From positions 1 through 64,000 of the forward strand of contig JALHPG010000001.1 of assembly GCA_022842625.1 (NCBI GenBank): 64,000 nucleotides of DNA, written 5' to 3'. The DNA comes from Bacteroidia bacterium (GTDB lineage Bacteria; Bacteroidota; Bacteroidia; B-17B0; Aurantibacillaceae). Position numbers and translations under genes: made by a program. The number at the start of each line of letters is the position of its first letter. Position 1 is the first letter of the stretch. This document shows positions 30,769 through 40,630 of this stretch, piece after piece. The notes beneath the pieces are model-generated. The model saw only the letters and a program-made list of their open reading frames with translations. It was not told the origin of the DNA and searched no databases.

Positions 30769-31299
30769 ATGAAAAAACTAATTAATTTATTATCGGCTGC
30801 TGTTCTTGTTTCAACCATGGTTTCATGCGGCGACAAAAAAGCAGAACAAGAACCAATTGTTGCCCCACAAGGCATGAATGTTTTAGATCTTAGCAAATAC
30901 GGAAAGCCATTTGCGATATTTGTTCCGGATACAACTGCTGCAAAACTGCAAATTACCGAACAATCTTCAGGTGCTTTAGATATTAAAGTGGGAACTAATT
31001 TTGCGATCACCATTAACGAGCAAGCTGCAGACATAGAATTAAAGAAGAAGGACATTAAAGAAGATGAAGTTTTAAAATTCAAAAACTATATCGTTGAAGA
31101 ACCAACTGCAATATTTTGGGAAAGTGAGATCGTAAAACCGGAATTTCACTTTGTGATCAACCAAAAAATTGGAAATACAGATTATTGCATCGAAGACATT
31201 AAAAGCACAGACACCGAACCTTTTGATAAGGCAACAACTCAAAAAATGTTCGATAGCGCAAAAGCTATTAAAGAGATCAAAAAAGAAGAGAAATCATAA
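30769..31299 (+). CDS. hypothetical lipoprotein
   Basis: Lipobox VSTMVSCGDKK; 176 aa. Confidence 0.75.
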   Translation: MKKLINLLSAAVLVSTMVSCGDKKAEQEPIVAPQGMNVLDLSKYGKPFAIFVPDTTAAKLQITEQSSGALDIKVGTNFAITINEQAADIELKKKDIKEDEVLKFKNYIVEEPTAIFWESEIVKPEFHFVINQKIGNTDYCIEDIKSTDTEPFDKATTQKMFDSAKAIKEIKKEEKS

Positions 31300-31313
31300 T
31301 TCATTAAATTTTA

Positions 31314-31350
31314 CAAAAAAGCCGTTTCGGAATTCCGAAACGGCTTTTTT
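31314..31350. terminator. intrinsic terminator
   Basis: Perfect palindrome GCCGTTTCGGAATTCCGAAACGGC with A6 and T6 flanks. Confidence 0.9.
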
Positions 31351-31469
31351 ATTGTAGATACTTTTAATAATACCCCCTATTGTGCTATTAACAATAAAGG
31401 CAAATTATTAACACCATAGCTATCCTTAAAAAGTTTTTCCAATATTTGTCATCAGTCAAACTAATAATT

Positions 31470-31811
31470 ATGTCAGAAGAACTTGAAAAAAATGAAAGTG
31501 GAGATTTGTTCTCAAAATCCGTAAGAGCAGGAAAGCGTACTTACTTTTTTGATGTAAAGAGTACACGAGGAAATGATTATTACCTAACTATCACCGAAAG
31601 CAAGAAACGTTTTGGTACAGATGGTAAATTCAGCTATGAAAAACATAAGATCTTTTTATACAAAGAAGATTTTGAAAAATTTGTAGAAGGTTTAAACGAA
31701 GCTGTTGCGCATATTAAAGAAAACGCTCCGGAAATTGAACCAAGACAAGAATACAGTGATAACGGATCGGCAGGAACCTCTGAGGTGAGTTTCGAAGATC
31801 TGGGAAACTAA
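31470..31811 (+). CDS. PUR-alpha-like DUF3276 nucleic-acid-binding protein
   Basis: GDLFSKSVRAGKRTYFFDVKSTRGNDYYLTITESKKRF; ATG 31470 preferred to TTG 31446. Confidence 0.85.
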   Translation: MSEELEKNESGDLFSKSVRAGKRTYFFDVKSTRGNDYYLTITESKKRFGTDGKFSYEKHKIFLYKEDFEKFVEGLNEAVAHIKENAPEIEPRQEYSDNGSAGTSEVSFEDLGN

Positions 31812-31830
31812 AAAAAATAATATTTTAAAG

Positions 31831-31862
31831 AGGCGAGCTTTGGTAACAGGTTCGCCTTTTTT
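31831..31862. terminator. intrinsic terminator
   Basis: AGGCGA...TCGCCT stem followed by T-run, between convergent genes. Confidence 0.65.
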
Positions 31863-32538
31863 ATTTTAATATAATTAAGGCTTCTTTTAAAATTAACTTT
31901 TCCCACAAAGCATATTCTTTTGCAGAGGGATGAAGTCCATCTAAAGCCACCAATGAATTATCATTCTGCATGTTTTTTGACAATTCAAAAACATCCACGG
32001 TCTTAAGATTCCTTTTTTTTGCCTCCAAAACAATGATCGAATTAAATTCAGCAATTCCTTTGCCTATATCCCTTCCGTTCCCGTAATTTTTTCCTTGTGG
32101 TGTAACACCAAAATCTGGAATAGTGATCAATATCACATGTTTTTTATTCGACACGTTTTTTTCAATTTCATCTAATATAAAGATCAAATTTTTATTAAAC
32201 GTTTCCTTTGATACTCCTCTAACCCAATCATTAACACCTATTAAAACAGTTACAAAATCAGGTTTCAGTTTTTTTACCAATGGCAACTCTTGGTCAATTA
32301 GATCCTGGGTGCTAAATCCATTTCGCGCAGGATTATCTAATAATTTACAGTCAACTTTATTTTCATTTAAATGTTTTGTGAGTAAAAATGGCCATGACTC
32401 ATTTTGTTTAGCTCCTGTGCAAATTGTATATGAATCGCCAAGTGGTAAATATTTAATACTGTTTTTTGTTTGCATTTTAAAGGCAAAAAAGGTTATTGCC
32501 AGAATTAAAATTGTTGCATAAAAGTCTAATTGCTTCAT
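31861..32538 (-). CDS. SGNH/GDSL hydrolase
   Basis: YLPLGDSYTICTG, VTVLIGVNDW, LDGLHPSAKEYALW. Confidence 0.9.
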   Translation of the reverse strand: MKQLDFYATILILAITFFAFKMQTKNSIKYLPLGDSYTICTGAKQNESWPFLLTKHLNENKVDCKLLDNPARNGFSTQDLIDQELPLVKKLKPDFVTVLIGVNDWVRGVSKETFNKNLIFILDEIEKNVSNKKHVILITIPDFGVTPQGKNYGNGRDIGKGIAEFNSIIVLEAKKRNLKTVDVFELSKNMQNDNSLVALDGLHPSAKEYALWEKLILKEALIILK

Positions 32539-32626
32539 ATTCTAATTTACGATTTTATACTTTGCAACATAGTGTATAAAAATAAAATAATTTTAATGTC
32601 CCACGGCTAGTAATAGCAAGAGATAC

Positions 32627-32652
32627 AGCCGGTGATTTAATCCGGCGTTTTT
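32627..32652 (+). terminator. orphan intrinsic terminator upstream of the trp promoter region
   Basis: GCCGG-TGATTTAAT-CCGGC-GTTTTT. Confidence 0.6.
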
Positions 32653-32693
32653 AAAATTAACAAAAAAATATTTTTTTAATAAAAAAGTTTGTT

Positions 32694-32701
32694 TAGGTTT
32701 G
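32694..32701 (+). promoter_or_regulatory. TAnnTTTG -7-like promoter box upstream of trpL
   Basis: TAGGTTTG 10 nt before the leader ATG; matches the Bacteroidota -7 consensus. Confidence 0.5.
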
Positions 32702-32710
32702 TACACGAAA

Positions 32711-32773
32711 ATGAAAAATATTAATGTAAATAAAATGTGGTGGTGCTTCGCAAATGATCTTGTGAACAGCTAA
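32711..32773 (+). CDS. trpL: trp operon leader peptide MKNINVNKMWWCFANDLVNS
   Basis: 20-codon ORF with tandem TGG TGG, followed by antiterminator/terminator and trpE. Confidence 0.9.
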   Translation: MKNINVNKMWWCFANDLVNS

Positions 32774-32831
32774 ATTTATATTTATCTAAGGCATATTACA
32801 AAGCCCGCTGTTCCATTACAGCGGGCTTTTT
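32764..32831 (+). promoter_or_regulatory. trp attenuator: antiterminator GAACAGC(32764-32770)/GCTGTTC(32807-32813) versus terminator AAAGCCCGCTG(32800-32810)/CAGCGGGCTTT(32819-32829)
   Basis: Mutually exclusive stems read directly from sequence; T-run after the terminator. Confidence 0.88.
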
Positions 32832-32853
32832 TTATTTTTAAAAATTTACAACA

Positions 32854-34299
32854 ATGATAAAATTACACACATACACAAAAACCATATTATCTGACACTAA
32901 AACTCCGACCGGGATCTTTATGGCACTTAGAGATCATTTCCAAAACACACTTTTATTAGAAAGCTCCGACTATAACAGTAAACAAAATCACTATTCTTAT
33001 TTGTGTTTTAATCCGCTTGCCACGCTTGAAGTATTTGAACAAAACCTTAAAATAACAATCGGTCAGGAAACCACAATCTCCCCCTTTCCTTCATCAAACA
33101 AAACTTTAACAGATCAATTGATCAACTTTAAGGAACAGTTTGTTTATGATGACCTGGAATTTGATTTTTGTACAGGTGGGCTTTTTGGCTATTCAAGCTT
33201 TGATGCAATAGAATATTTCGAAGACATCTCATTTCGCAGGAAAAAGAACAATGATCAAATTCCGGAAATTCTTTATCATGTATATTCTCTCATCTTAGTT
33301 TTTAATCACACTAGTAATAGTTTGCACCTTATTTCGCACGCAACTGAGATTGATCTCGCCAAAGCTCAATTAGATGACCTGATCGAAAAAATCACTACCG
33401 AGCAAATTTCTCAATATAATTTTGCTGTTGATGGTGAAGAAGTAACCAATCAAAGCGACGCGGAGTTTATGGATAAAGTAGTAACTGCAAAAGATCATTG
33501 TCAAAAAGGCGATGTGTTTCAAATTGTACTGTCCCGCCAATTTTCACAAAAGTTTAAAGGCGATGATTTTAACTTGTACAGGGCGCTTAAAAACATAAAT
33601 CCAAGTCCGTATTTATTTTATTTTGACACAGGAAAATTCAGATTAATTGGTTCTTCTCCTGAAGCGCAATTAATTATTAGCAAAAACAGTGCTCAAATAA
33701 ATCCTATTGCCGGAACTTATAAGAGAACGGGGAATGATCTGGAAGATATTGAAAATGCTAAAAATTTATTACAAGATCCAAAAGAGAACGCAGAACATAT
33801 GATGTTGGTAGATCTGGCAAGAAATGATCTTAGTAAATATTGTACCGATGTTAAACCTGTATATCTAAAACAAGTTCAACTTTATTCGCATGTGATACAT
33901 TTAGTAAGTAAAATTTCAGGTGTTCTAAAACCAAACACGCATCCTTTTGAAGTTTTGGCAAACTCATCGCCCGCAGGAACATTATCCGGTGCGCCAAAAT
34001 TTAAGGCCTTGGAGCTAATTGATAAATACGAACCAACTAAACGTGGTTATTATGGTGGGTCGATCGGATTTATCTCCAATAAAAATGAGTTAAACCATGC
34101 CATCATGATACGCACTTTTTTAAGCAAGGATAATGTTCTTTATTACCAAGCCGGCGCAGGTGTTGTAAATGCAAGTGATCCTGAATCAGAAAAAAACGAG
34201 ATCTACAATAAAATAAGTGCCTTAAAAAAAGCAATTAAAGAGGCTCAAAAAATTAATAAATCCATACCTTCATACAGTCATGAAACTATTAGTGCTTGA
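32854..34299 (+). CDS. trpE: anthranilate synthase component I
   Basis: NPSPYLFYF, IGSSPEAQLII, PIAGTYKRTG, LVDLARNDL, SSPAGTLSGAPK. Confidence 0.97.
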   Translation: MIKLHTYTKTILSDTKTPTGIFMALRDHFQNTLLLESSDYNSKQNHYSYLCFNPLATLEVFEQNLKITIGQETTISPFPSSNKTLTDQLINFKEQFVYDDLEFDFCTGGLFGYSSFDAIEYFEDISFRRKKNNDQIPEILYHVYSLILVFNHTSNSLHLISHATEIDLAKAQLDDLIEKITTEQISQYNFAVDGEEVTNQSDAEFMDKVVTAKDHCQKGDVFQIVLSRQFSQKFKGDDFNLYRALKNINPSPYLFYFDTGKFRLIGSSPEAQLIISKNSAQINPIAGTYKRTGNDLEDIENAKNLLQDPKENAEHMMLVDLARNDLSKYCTDVKPVYLKQVQLYSHVIHLVSKISGVLKPNTHPFEVLANSSPAGTLSGAPKFKALELIDKYEPTKRGYYGGSIGFISNKNELNHAIMIRTFLSKDNVLYYQAGAGVVNASDPESEKNEIYNKISALKKAIKEAQKINKSIPSYSHETISA

Positions 34300-34846
34300 T
34301 AATTACGACAGTTTTACCTACAATCTGGTTCACCTTGTAGAAAAGGTGAGTAACATTTCCTTTGATGTAGTTAGGAATGATAAAATTTCTTTAGAGGAAG
34401 TAAATGCCTATTCTAAAATTTTATTATCTCCGGGGCCGGGTCTACCAAAAGATGCGGGGATAATGCCTGAGCTATTAAAGCAGTATCATAAAACAAAATC
34501 AATTTTTGGAGTTTGTTTAGGCTTGCAAGCAATTGGCGAAACGTTTGGCGCCTCGTTAATAAATTTAGAAACAGTTTACCATGGAATAGCTACCCCAATA
34601 ACGCTAATTAATGAAGACGAACTTTTTAAGGATTGTCCGAAAACTTTTAATGCAGGGCGTTACCATTCGTGGGTAATAAATAATAAAGATGTTCCTCAAG
34701 ACCTAATTATTACTGCTGTTGATGATAAAAACAATATTATGGCAGCAAAACACAGATCTTATGATGTAAGAGGAGTTCAGTTCCATCCTGAATCAATTCT
34801 TTCAGAATATGGTGAAACCATAATACGCAATTGGCTTAGCGCCTAA
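34280..34846 (+). CDS. trpG: anthranilate synthase component II (glutamine amidotransferase)
   Basis: LDNYDSFTYNL, SPGPGLPKDAG, GVCLGLQAIGE, VQFHPESI. Confidence 0.97.
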   Translation: MKLLVLDNYDSFTYNLVHLVEKVSNISFDVVRNDKISLEEVNAYSKILLSPGPGLPKDAGIMPELLKQYHKTKSIFGVCLGLQAIGETFGASLINLETVYHGIATPITLINEDELFKDCPKTFNAGRYHSWVINNKDVPQDLIITAVDDKNNIMAAKHRSYDVRGVQFHPESILSEYGETIIRNWLSA

Positions 34847-34893
34847 TTAAACTTACATACTCACCCAATTATTAATTTTTAAAATTACAACCA

Positions 34894-35871
34894 ATGTTTC
34901 AAAAACTTTGTACTGGACATATTTTGTCCGAACGGGAAGCTTATGCCTTAATGTTAGACCTAGCCGCCAAAAAATTAAACGATCATCAAATAAGTATCCT
35001 AATCGGTATATTTCAAACTCGCCATATTTCGATGCAGGAATTAAACGGCTTTAAAAATGCCTTATTAGAATTGGCAATTAAAATTGATCTGCACAAACCC
35101 TGCATAGATGTTTGCGGTACCGGAGGAGATAAAAAAAACACTTTCAACATTTCTACCTTATCGGCAATTATTTTGGCAGCTGCCGAAGTGCCTGTTGCCA
35201 AACATGGAAATTACGGTGCTTCTAGCGTTTCAGGCTCATCAGATATTTTAAACTATTTTGGCCACCGGTTTAAGAGCAACCCTGCCGAATTAAATTATGA
35301 TCTTGAAAAACATAATATCTGTTTTATTCACGCACCATTATTTCATCCTGGTTTAAAAAATGTAGCTCCCATTCGAAAAAATATTGGAGTAACAACTTTT
35401 TTTAATCTCCTTGGTCCATTGGTTAATCCTGCAAATCCAAAGTATAGGTACATAGGAACGTTTAATAGTAAAATTGCAAGAATGTATAATTATATCCTTC
35501 AGGATTCAAACCATAATTTTACCATAGTACACTCTTTTGATGGTTATGATGAGATAAGTTTAACGTCCGATGCCAAGGTCTATTCAAATTCTAAGGAAAC
35601 TATAGTTTCTAATACGAATTTTAATTTTTCAAAATTGCAACCAAAAGATATTTATGCAGGAGAAACCATTGAGGCGGCTGCCGAAATATTTGTGAACGTT
35701 TTACGTAATGAAGGTACGCAGGCTCAAAAAGAAGTTGTTATTGCAAATACAGCCTTAGCCATGAATTGTTACTATTCGAATTTAACCTTGGAAGAATGTA
35801 TTGCCAGATCAAAAGAGGCAATTGAATCAAAAAAAGCATTTCACCTATTTAAAAATATCATAGATCAATAA
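34894..35871 (+). CDS. trpD: anthranilate phosphoribosyltransferase
   Basis: DVCGTGGDKKNTFNIST, VAKHGNYGASSVSGSSD, NIGVTTFFNLLGPLVNPA. Confidence 0.97.
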   Translation: MFQKLCTGHILSEREAYALMLDLAAKKLNDHQISILIGIFQTRHISMQELNGFKNALLELAIKIDLHKPCIDVCGTGGDKKNTFNISTLSAIILAAAEVPVAKHGNYGASSVSGSSDILNYFGHRFKSNPAELNYDLEKHNICFIHAPLFHPGLKNVAPIRKNIGVTTFFNLLGPLVNPANPKYRYIGTFNSKIARMYNYILQDSNHNFTIVHSFDGYDEISLTSDAKVYSNSKETIVSNTNFNFSKLQPKDIYAGETIEAAAEIFVNVLRNEGTQAQKEVVIANTALAMNCYYSNLTLEECIARSKEAIESKKAFHLFKNIIDQ

Positions 35872-35874
35872 ACC

Positions 35875-36693
35875 ATGAACACGTTAGAAAAAATAATTGC
35901 CACTAAAAAATTAGAAGTTGAAGAAAGTAAAAAATTATATCCGATTAAACTATTAGAGCGATCGATCTATTTTAATTCAACCCCGGTTTCGCTAAACAAA
36001 TACCTTTTGCGCAAAGATAAAAGCGGGATAATTGCCGAGATCAAAAAACGATCTCCTTCAAAAGGTAGTATTAATAAATACGTAAATGTTGAAAAAACAT
36101 CTATTGGCTATATGCAAGCCGGAGCAAGCGCCATTTCGGTGTTAACGGACAAAACATTTTTTGGCGGATGCAATCAGGATCTATTAACAGCTCGCAAATT
36201 TAATTTTTGTCCCATCCTCCGAAAAGAATTTATAATTGATGAATATCAGATCATTGAAGCCAAATCTATTGGTGCGGATGCTATTTTATTGATCGCTGCT
36301 TGTTTAACAAAAAATGAAATAGAAAATTTGAGCGGCCTGGCTTCAAGTTTAGGCATGGAGGTGTTACTAGAAATTCATGATGAAACCGAAATTGAAAAAA
36401 TATCAGATAAAACAATGTTGATCGGAATTAATAACCGAGATCTTAAAACTTTAAAAATTGACCTTGAAACAAGTTTTAGGCTAATTAACAAGCTTCCAAA
36501 AGAAAAAACCAAAATAGCCGAAAGTGGAATTGAAACGGTTGATAGTATTATCCAACTAAAAGAGGCAGGGTATTCCGGTTTTTTAATTGGCTCTTATTTT
36601 ATGAAACACCCGGAGCCTTCTTTAGCATGTAAAGAATTTATTCATGCGATACAAAGCGAAACCAATAAAAGATCTGTAAGCCATGCTAGTTAA
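35875..36693 (+). CDS. trpC: indole-3-glycerol phosphate synthase
   Basis: IIAEIKKRSPSKG, ISVLTDKTFFGG, LRKEFIIDEYQI, IGINNRDLKT. Confidence 0.97.
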   Translation: MNTLEKIIATKKLEVEESKKLYPIKLLERSIYFNSTPVSLNKYLLRKDKSGIIAEIKKRSPSKGSINKYVNVEKTSIGYMQAGASAISVLTDKTFFGGCNQDLLTARKFNFCPILRKEFIIDEYQIIEAKSIGADAILLIAACLTKNEIENLSGLASSLGMEVLLEIHDETEIEKISDKTMLIGINNRDLKTLKIDLETSFRLINKLPKEKTKIAESGIETVDSIIQLKEAGYSGFLIGSYFMKHPEPSLACKEFIHAIQSETNKRSVSHAS

Positions 36694-37318
36694 GGTGTGC
36701 GGTTTAAATAACCGCGAAAATATTATGGCTGTTTCAAAACTAGAAGTGGATCTTATTGGCTTTATTTTTTATAAAGGCTCGCCTCGTTACTTTAACAAGG
36801 CATTAAGTTTTGACGAGGTAAGAGAGATCCCAAAAAGAATAAAAAAAGTGGGCGTTTTTGTAAATGAAACTATTTATAATGTCTTAAATGCAATTGCGCA
36901 TTACGATTTAGATCTTGTTCAATTGCACGGAAACGAAAATCCGGAATATTGCAAAGAATTAATGCAATACGTAAAGGTTATAAAAACCATTTCGGTAAAA
37001 GACAATACCTCACTTTTAGAAATGAAAAAATACTCCCAGGCCTGTAATTATTTATTATTCGATACCTCAAGTCCAACTTATGGCGGCACCGGCCAAACGT
37101 TTAATTGGCAACTCCTAAAGGATAAAGAAATAGATACTCCATTTTTTATAAGTGGGGGCGTATCATTAGATAGTATTCAAGAAATAAAAGATCTAAAATT
37201 TAAAAATTTAATTGGCATTGATGTCAACTCAAAATTTGAAATTAAACCCGGACAAAAAGACGTAAATAAAATACAACAATTACTTAAAGAAATAAATTAT
37301 GCAAACTCAAACAATTAA
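36683..37318 (+). CDS. trpF: phosphoribosylanthranilate isomerase
   Basis: [45 protein letters not shown]. Confidence 0.96.
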   Translation: MLVKVCGLNNRENIMAVSKLEVDLIGFIFYKGSPRYFNKALSFDEVREIPKRIKKVGVFVNETIYNVLNAIAHYDLDLVQLHGNENPEYCKELMQYVKVIKTISVKDNTSLLEMKKYSQACNYLLFDTSSPTYGGTGQTFNWQLLKDKEIDTPFFISGGVSLDSIQEIKDLKFKNLIGIDVNSKFEIKPGQKDVNKIQQLLKEINYANSNN

Positions 37319-38492
37319 AGGGTATACTGTAACTGAAGAAGGATATTACGGCAACTTTGGCGGAGCCTATATTCCCGAGCTGCTTTACAAAAATGTGCAA
37401 GAACTCACTGAAAATTATTTAAAAATAACGGAGGACCATGATTTTAAAACAGAATTAAATAAGCTTTTACATGATTATGTTGGCAGACCAACGCCATTAT
37501 ATTTAGCAAAGAATCTATCAAAAAAATACAAGGCAAAAATTTATTTAAAACGGGAAGATCTAAATCACACAGGTTCGCACAAAATAAACAATGCACTTGG
37601 GCAAGCCCTGCTGGCAAAAAAATTAGGTAAACAAAAGATCATTGCCGAAACAGGCGCCGGCCAGCATGGCGTGGCAACGGCAACGGCTTGTGCACTTTTA
37701 GGATTAGACTGCACTGTTTTTATGGGTGAAGTAGATATTTTGCGTCAGGCGCCAAACGTTGCAAGAATGAAAATGTTAGGTGCCAAAATAATTCCCGCAA
37801 CTAGCGGAACTAAAACATTAAAAGATGCAACAAATGAGGCTATTCGTTATTGGATAAATAATACAGATTCGTATTACATCATTGGCTCTGTGGTTGGTCC
37901 GCACCCCTACCCCGATATGGTCACACGTTTTCAATCTATAATTAGTAAAGAAATAAAAAAACAATTAGTTAGTTTGGAAGGAAAAGAAGATCCTGATTAT
38001 ATTGTTGCTTGTATTGGCGGCGGAAGCAATGCTGCCGGAGCATTTTACAGTTTTATTGGAAACGGGGTAACAAAACTAATTGGCGTTGAGGCCGAAGGCA
38101 AGGGAATTACTAGCGGACATACCGCAGCCACTTTAAAAGTTGGTTCTACCGGAATAATCCATGGGAGCAAAACATTTCTAATGCAAACAAAAGATGGTCA
38201 AATAACTGAACCATACAGTATTTCGGCCGGCCTCGATTACCCCGGTATTGGTCCCTTACACGCCTATCTATGCGAAACTAAACAGGCAAGCTATTTATCT
38301 GCAACCGATGAAGAATCTTTAACTGCAGCTTTTGAATTAATGAAATTGGAGGGGATCATTCCTGCTTTAGAGAGCGCACATGCATTTGCAGTGTTAGATA
38401 AATTAAAGTTTAATTCAACAGATGTTATTGTTATTAATCTGTCTGGCCGCGGCGATAAAGACCTTGACACCTATTTAAAAAATTATAAATAA
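37299..38492 (+). CDS. trpB: tryptophan synthase beta chain
   Basis: [52 protein letters not shown]. Confidence 0.98.
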   Translation: MQTQTIKGYTVTEEGYYGNFGGAYIPELLYKNVQELTENYLKITEDHDFKTELNKLLHDYVGRPTPLYLAKNLSKKYKAKIYLKREDLNHTGSHKINNALGQALLAKKLGKQKIIAETGAGQHGVATATACALLGLDCTVFMGEVDILRQAPNVARMKMLGAKIIPATSGTKTLKDATNEAIRYWINNTDSYYIIGSVVGPHPYPDMVTRFQSIISKEIKKQLVSLEGKEDPDYIVACIGGGSNAAGAFYSFIGNGVTKLIGVEAEGKGITSGHTAATLKVGSTGIIHGSKTFLMQTKDGQITEPYSISAGLDYPGIGPLHAYLCETKQASYLSATDEESLTAAFELMKLEGIIPALESAHAFAVLDKLKFNSTDVIVINLSGRGDKDLDTYLKNYK

Positions 38493-38498
38493 GAAATT

Positions 38499-39299
38499 AT
38501 GACAACACGATTACAACAACTATTTACAAAAAAACAAGATCATAACTTGTCACTGTTTATTACAGCCGGCTTTCCAAAAAAAGAAAGTCTGCTCGAAATT
38601 ATTCCAATCCTTGAGAGCTCAGATTGCGATATGATAGAAATTGGTATTCCTTTTTCTGACCCATTAGCTGATGGGCCAATTATACAAGAAAGCAGCACCC
38701 TTGCATTAAATAATGGAATGACCTTGGATCTAATTTTTAAGCAAGTAAAAGAATTAAGATCTAAAACATCTAAACCAATTCTTTTAATGGGTTATTTAAA
38801 TTCATTATTAAAATTTGGCTTAGAAGATTTTTATAGCGCATGTTTTGATTCAGGGGTGGATGGATTAATAATTCCCGACTTGCCATTAATTGAATTTCAA
38901 TTAAACCATGAATCCTTCGTAAAAAAATATAAGCTCGATTTTGTTTTTCTAATTACACCCGAAACCGAAAACAAAAGAGCGATCGAATTAGCGAATAATA
39001 GTTCAGGTTTTATTTATTTGGTTTCTTCCAACTCAACAACGGGCAACTCTAATAAAAATACCCATGATTTAAATAAAAAAATAAATGAGTTAAAGGAAAT
39101 GGGTTTGAAACTCCCTTTATTAATAGGGTTTGGAATAAAAAATGCCAAAGATTTTGAAAACGCTTGCGGATCCTCCAATGGCGCAATAATTGGTTCGGCA
39201 TTTATTCAACTCGTTAAAAATTCCAACGATCTAAAAAAAGACATTCCACAATTCATACAATCAATTAAAACCATAAGCTATGATCATTCAATTAAATAA
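38499..39299 (+). CDS. trpA: tryptophan synthase alpha chain
   Basis: DMIEIGIPFSDPLADGPIIQ, LLMGYLN, DGLIIPDLP. Confidence 0.97.
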   Translation: MTTRLQQLFTKKQDHNLSLFITAGFPKKESLLEIIPILESSDCDMIEIGIPFSDPLADGPIIQESSTLALNNGMTLDLIFKQVKELRSKTSKPILLMGYLNSLLKFGLEDFYSACFDSGVDGLIIPDLPLIEFQLNHESFVKKYKLDFVFLITPETENKRAIELANNSSGFIYLVSSNSTTGNSNKNTHDLNKKINELKEMGLKLPLLIGFGIKNAKDFENACGSSNGAIIGSAFIQLVKNSNDLKKDIPQFIQSIKTISYDHSIK

Positions 39300-40290
39300 T
39301 TCAGTAACAGAAAATCAGCACTCGGCATTAATAAACAAGCTGACAGAAAATAAATTTTCAATTAACGAAGTAAACACACAACTCGAAAAGTATTTAGTGT
39401 GCATAGGAAAAAACGAAATCGATATCCGCGAAATTGGTCACCTGCCGGGTATTAAAGATGTTCATATTGTTTCGGATAGTTATAAACTTGTAAGTAAAAA
39501 ATGGAAGGTAAAGGATACAAGTATTGATCTAGGCAATAATGTTATTATTGGAAAAGAAGATCCAACCATCATGGCCGGACCCTGTTCTGTTGAAAGTGAA
39601 GAGCAAATTGATAAGATCATCGAACACCTCATCGACCAGGATATTAAAATTATAAGAGGCGGTGTTTTTAAACCAAGAAGCTCTCCTTATGCCTTTAGAG
39701 GCTTAGGCATTGATGGTTTAAAAATGATGTACGAAAAATGCAAACCTCACAACATTAAAATTATTACAGAAGTAATGCAGGTTTCACAAATAGAAGAGAT
39801 GCTTCCTTTTGTAGATGTTTTTCAAGTAGGTGCCAGAAACTCACAAAACTTTAATTTACTGGATGCGTTAGGAGAAATTGATAAACCCGTGTTATTAAAA
39901 AGAGGTGTAAGTGGCACCATTGAAGAATTACTCTCATCGGCCGAATATGTATTTAGCAAAGGCAATGAAAAATTAATTTTATGTGAACGCGGCATCCGAA
40001 CGTTTGAAACGGCTTACAGAAATACCTTTGATATTAATGCTATTCAAGTATTAAAAGAAAAAACACATTTACCTGTAATTGCAGATCCTTCGCATGGCGT
40101 AGGTATTCGCTCGTTTGTTCCAAAACTTGCATTATCTGCCTTATTAAGCGGTGCTGATGGAATTATTTATGAGGTGCATGATAAACCTGAAGAGGCGTTT
40201 TCTGATGGACAACAAACTCTAAATTTTATGGAGTCGGCAAAGCTTATTGAAAAAATAAAATTACTTTATCGCTCATCTATTTTTAATTAA
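39280..40290 (+). CDS. aroF: 3-deoxy-7-phosphoheptulonate synthase with N-terminal ferredoxin-like regulatory domain
   Basis: IMAGPCSVESEEQ, GVFKPRSSPYAFRGLG, LLKRGVSGTIEE, VIADPSHGVG; overlaps trpA by 20 nt. Confidence 0.94.
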   Translation: MIIQLNNSVTENQHSALINKLTENKFSINEVNTQLEKYLVCIGKNEIDIREIGHLPGIKDVHIVSDSYKLVSKKWKVKDTSIDLGNNVIIGKEDPTIMAGPCSVESEEQIDKIIEHLIDQDIKIIRGGVFKPRSSPYAFRGLGIDGLKMMYEKCKPHNIKIITEVMQVSQIEEMLPFVDVFQVGARNSQNFNLLDALGEIDKPVLLKRGVSGTIEELLSSAEYVFSKGNEKLILCERGIRTFETAYRNTFDINAIQVLKEKTHLPVIADPSHGVGIRSFVPKLALSALLSGADGIIYEVHDKPEEAFSDGQQTLNFMESAKLIEKIKLLYRSSIFN

Positions 40291-40368
40291 CTGAAGCGTT
40301 TTAGGAAAAATTTCAAAAAATAATTCAGCAAAAAAAATAAAAAATAGTATTTGAATAAAAATAATAAT

Positions 40369-40376
40369 TACATTTG
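40369..40376 (+). promoter_or_regulatory. TAnnTTTG -7-like promoter box (TACATTTG)
   Basis: About 22 nt before the first Phe/Asn leader ATG. Confidence 0.45.
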
Positions 40377-40398
40377 CTGCACAATAAATAATTTTAAA

Positions 40399-40449
40399 AT
40401 GAAAACATTAAACAATAACTTCTTTTATTTCTTCAACAATATCAGTTGA
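40399..40449 (+). CDS. leader peptide 1: MKTLNNNFFYFFNNIS
   Basis: ATG AAA ACA TTA AAC AAT AAC TTC TTT TAT TTC TTC AAC AAT ATC AGT TGA, upstream of an intrinsic terminator and asnA/pheA. Confidence 0.88.
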   Translation: MKTLNNNFFYFFNNIS

Positions 40450-40453
40450 AGCA

Positions 40454-40510
40454 GGAAGTCTATTGTATAAAATAATTACAAAAAGCCTTCCATAACGGAA
40501 GGCTTTTTTT
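40454..40510 (+). promoter_or_regulatory. attenuator 1: antiterminator GGAAGTC(40454-40460)/GCCTTCC(40485-40491) versus terminator GCCTTCC/GGAAGGC(40497-40503)+T7
   Basis: Alternative stems read from sequence (antiterminator has one mismatch). Confidence 0.8.
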
Positions 40511-40529
40511 ATGCTTAAAAATTAAAAAT

Positions 40530-40574
40530 ATGAAAATGAATTTTAATAATAATTTTTTTTATCCCTCACCCTGA
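40530..40574 (+). CDS. leader peptide 2: MKMNFNNNFFYPSP
   Basis: ATG AAA ATG AAT TTT AAT AAT AAT TTT TTT TAT CCC TCA CCC TGA, upstream of a second intrinsic terminator. Confidence 0.83.
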   Translation: MKMNFNNNFFYPSP

Positions 40575-40630
40575 GGCATGGTCTACTATTACCCCTAGTT
40601 GAGCCCTGCCTTTTAAGCAGGGCTTTTTTT
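40575..40630 (+). promoter_or_regulatory. attenuator 2: antiterminator GGCATGGT(40575-40582)/GCCCTGCC(40603-40610) versus terminator AGCCCTGC(40602-40609)/GCAGGGCT(40617-40624)+T-run
   Basis: Alternative stems read from sequence; antiterminator has one mismatch and one G-U. Confidence 0.75.

Noticed and set aside
34280-39299. 20-nt and 11-nt gene overlaps within the trp operon
   Set aside because: Ordinary translational coupling in a compact operon; not unusual.
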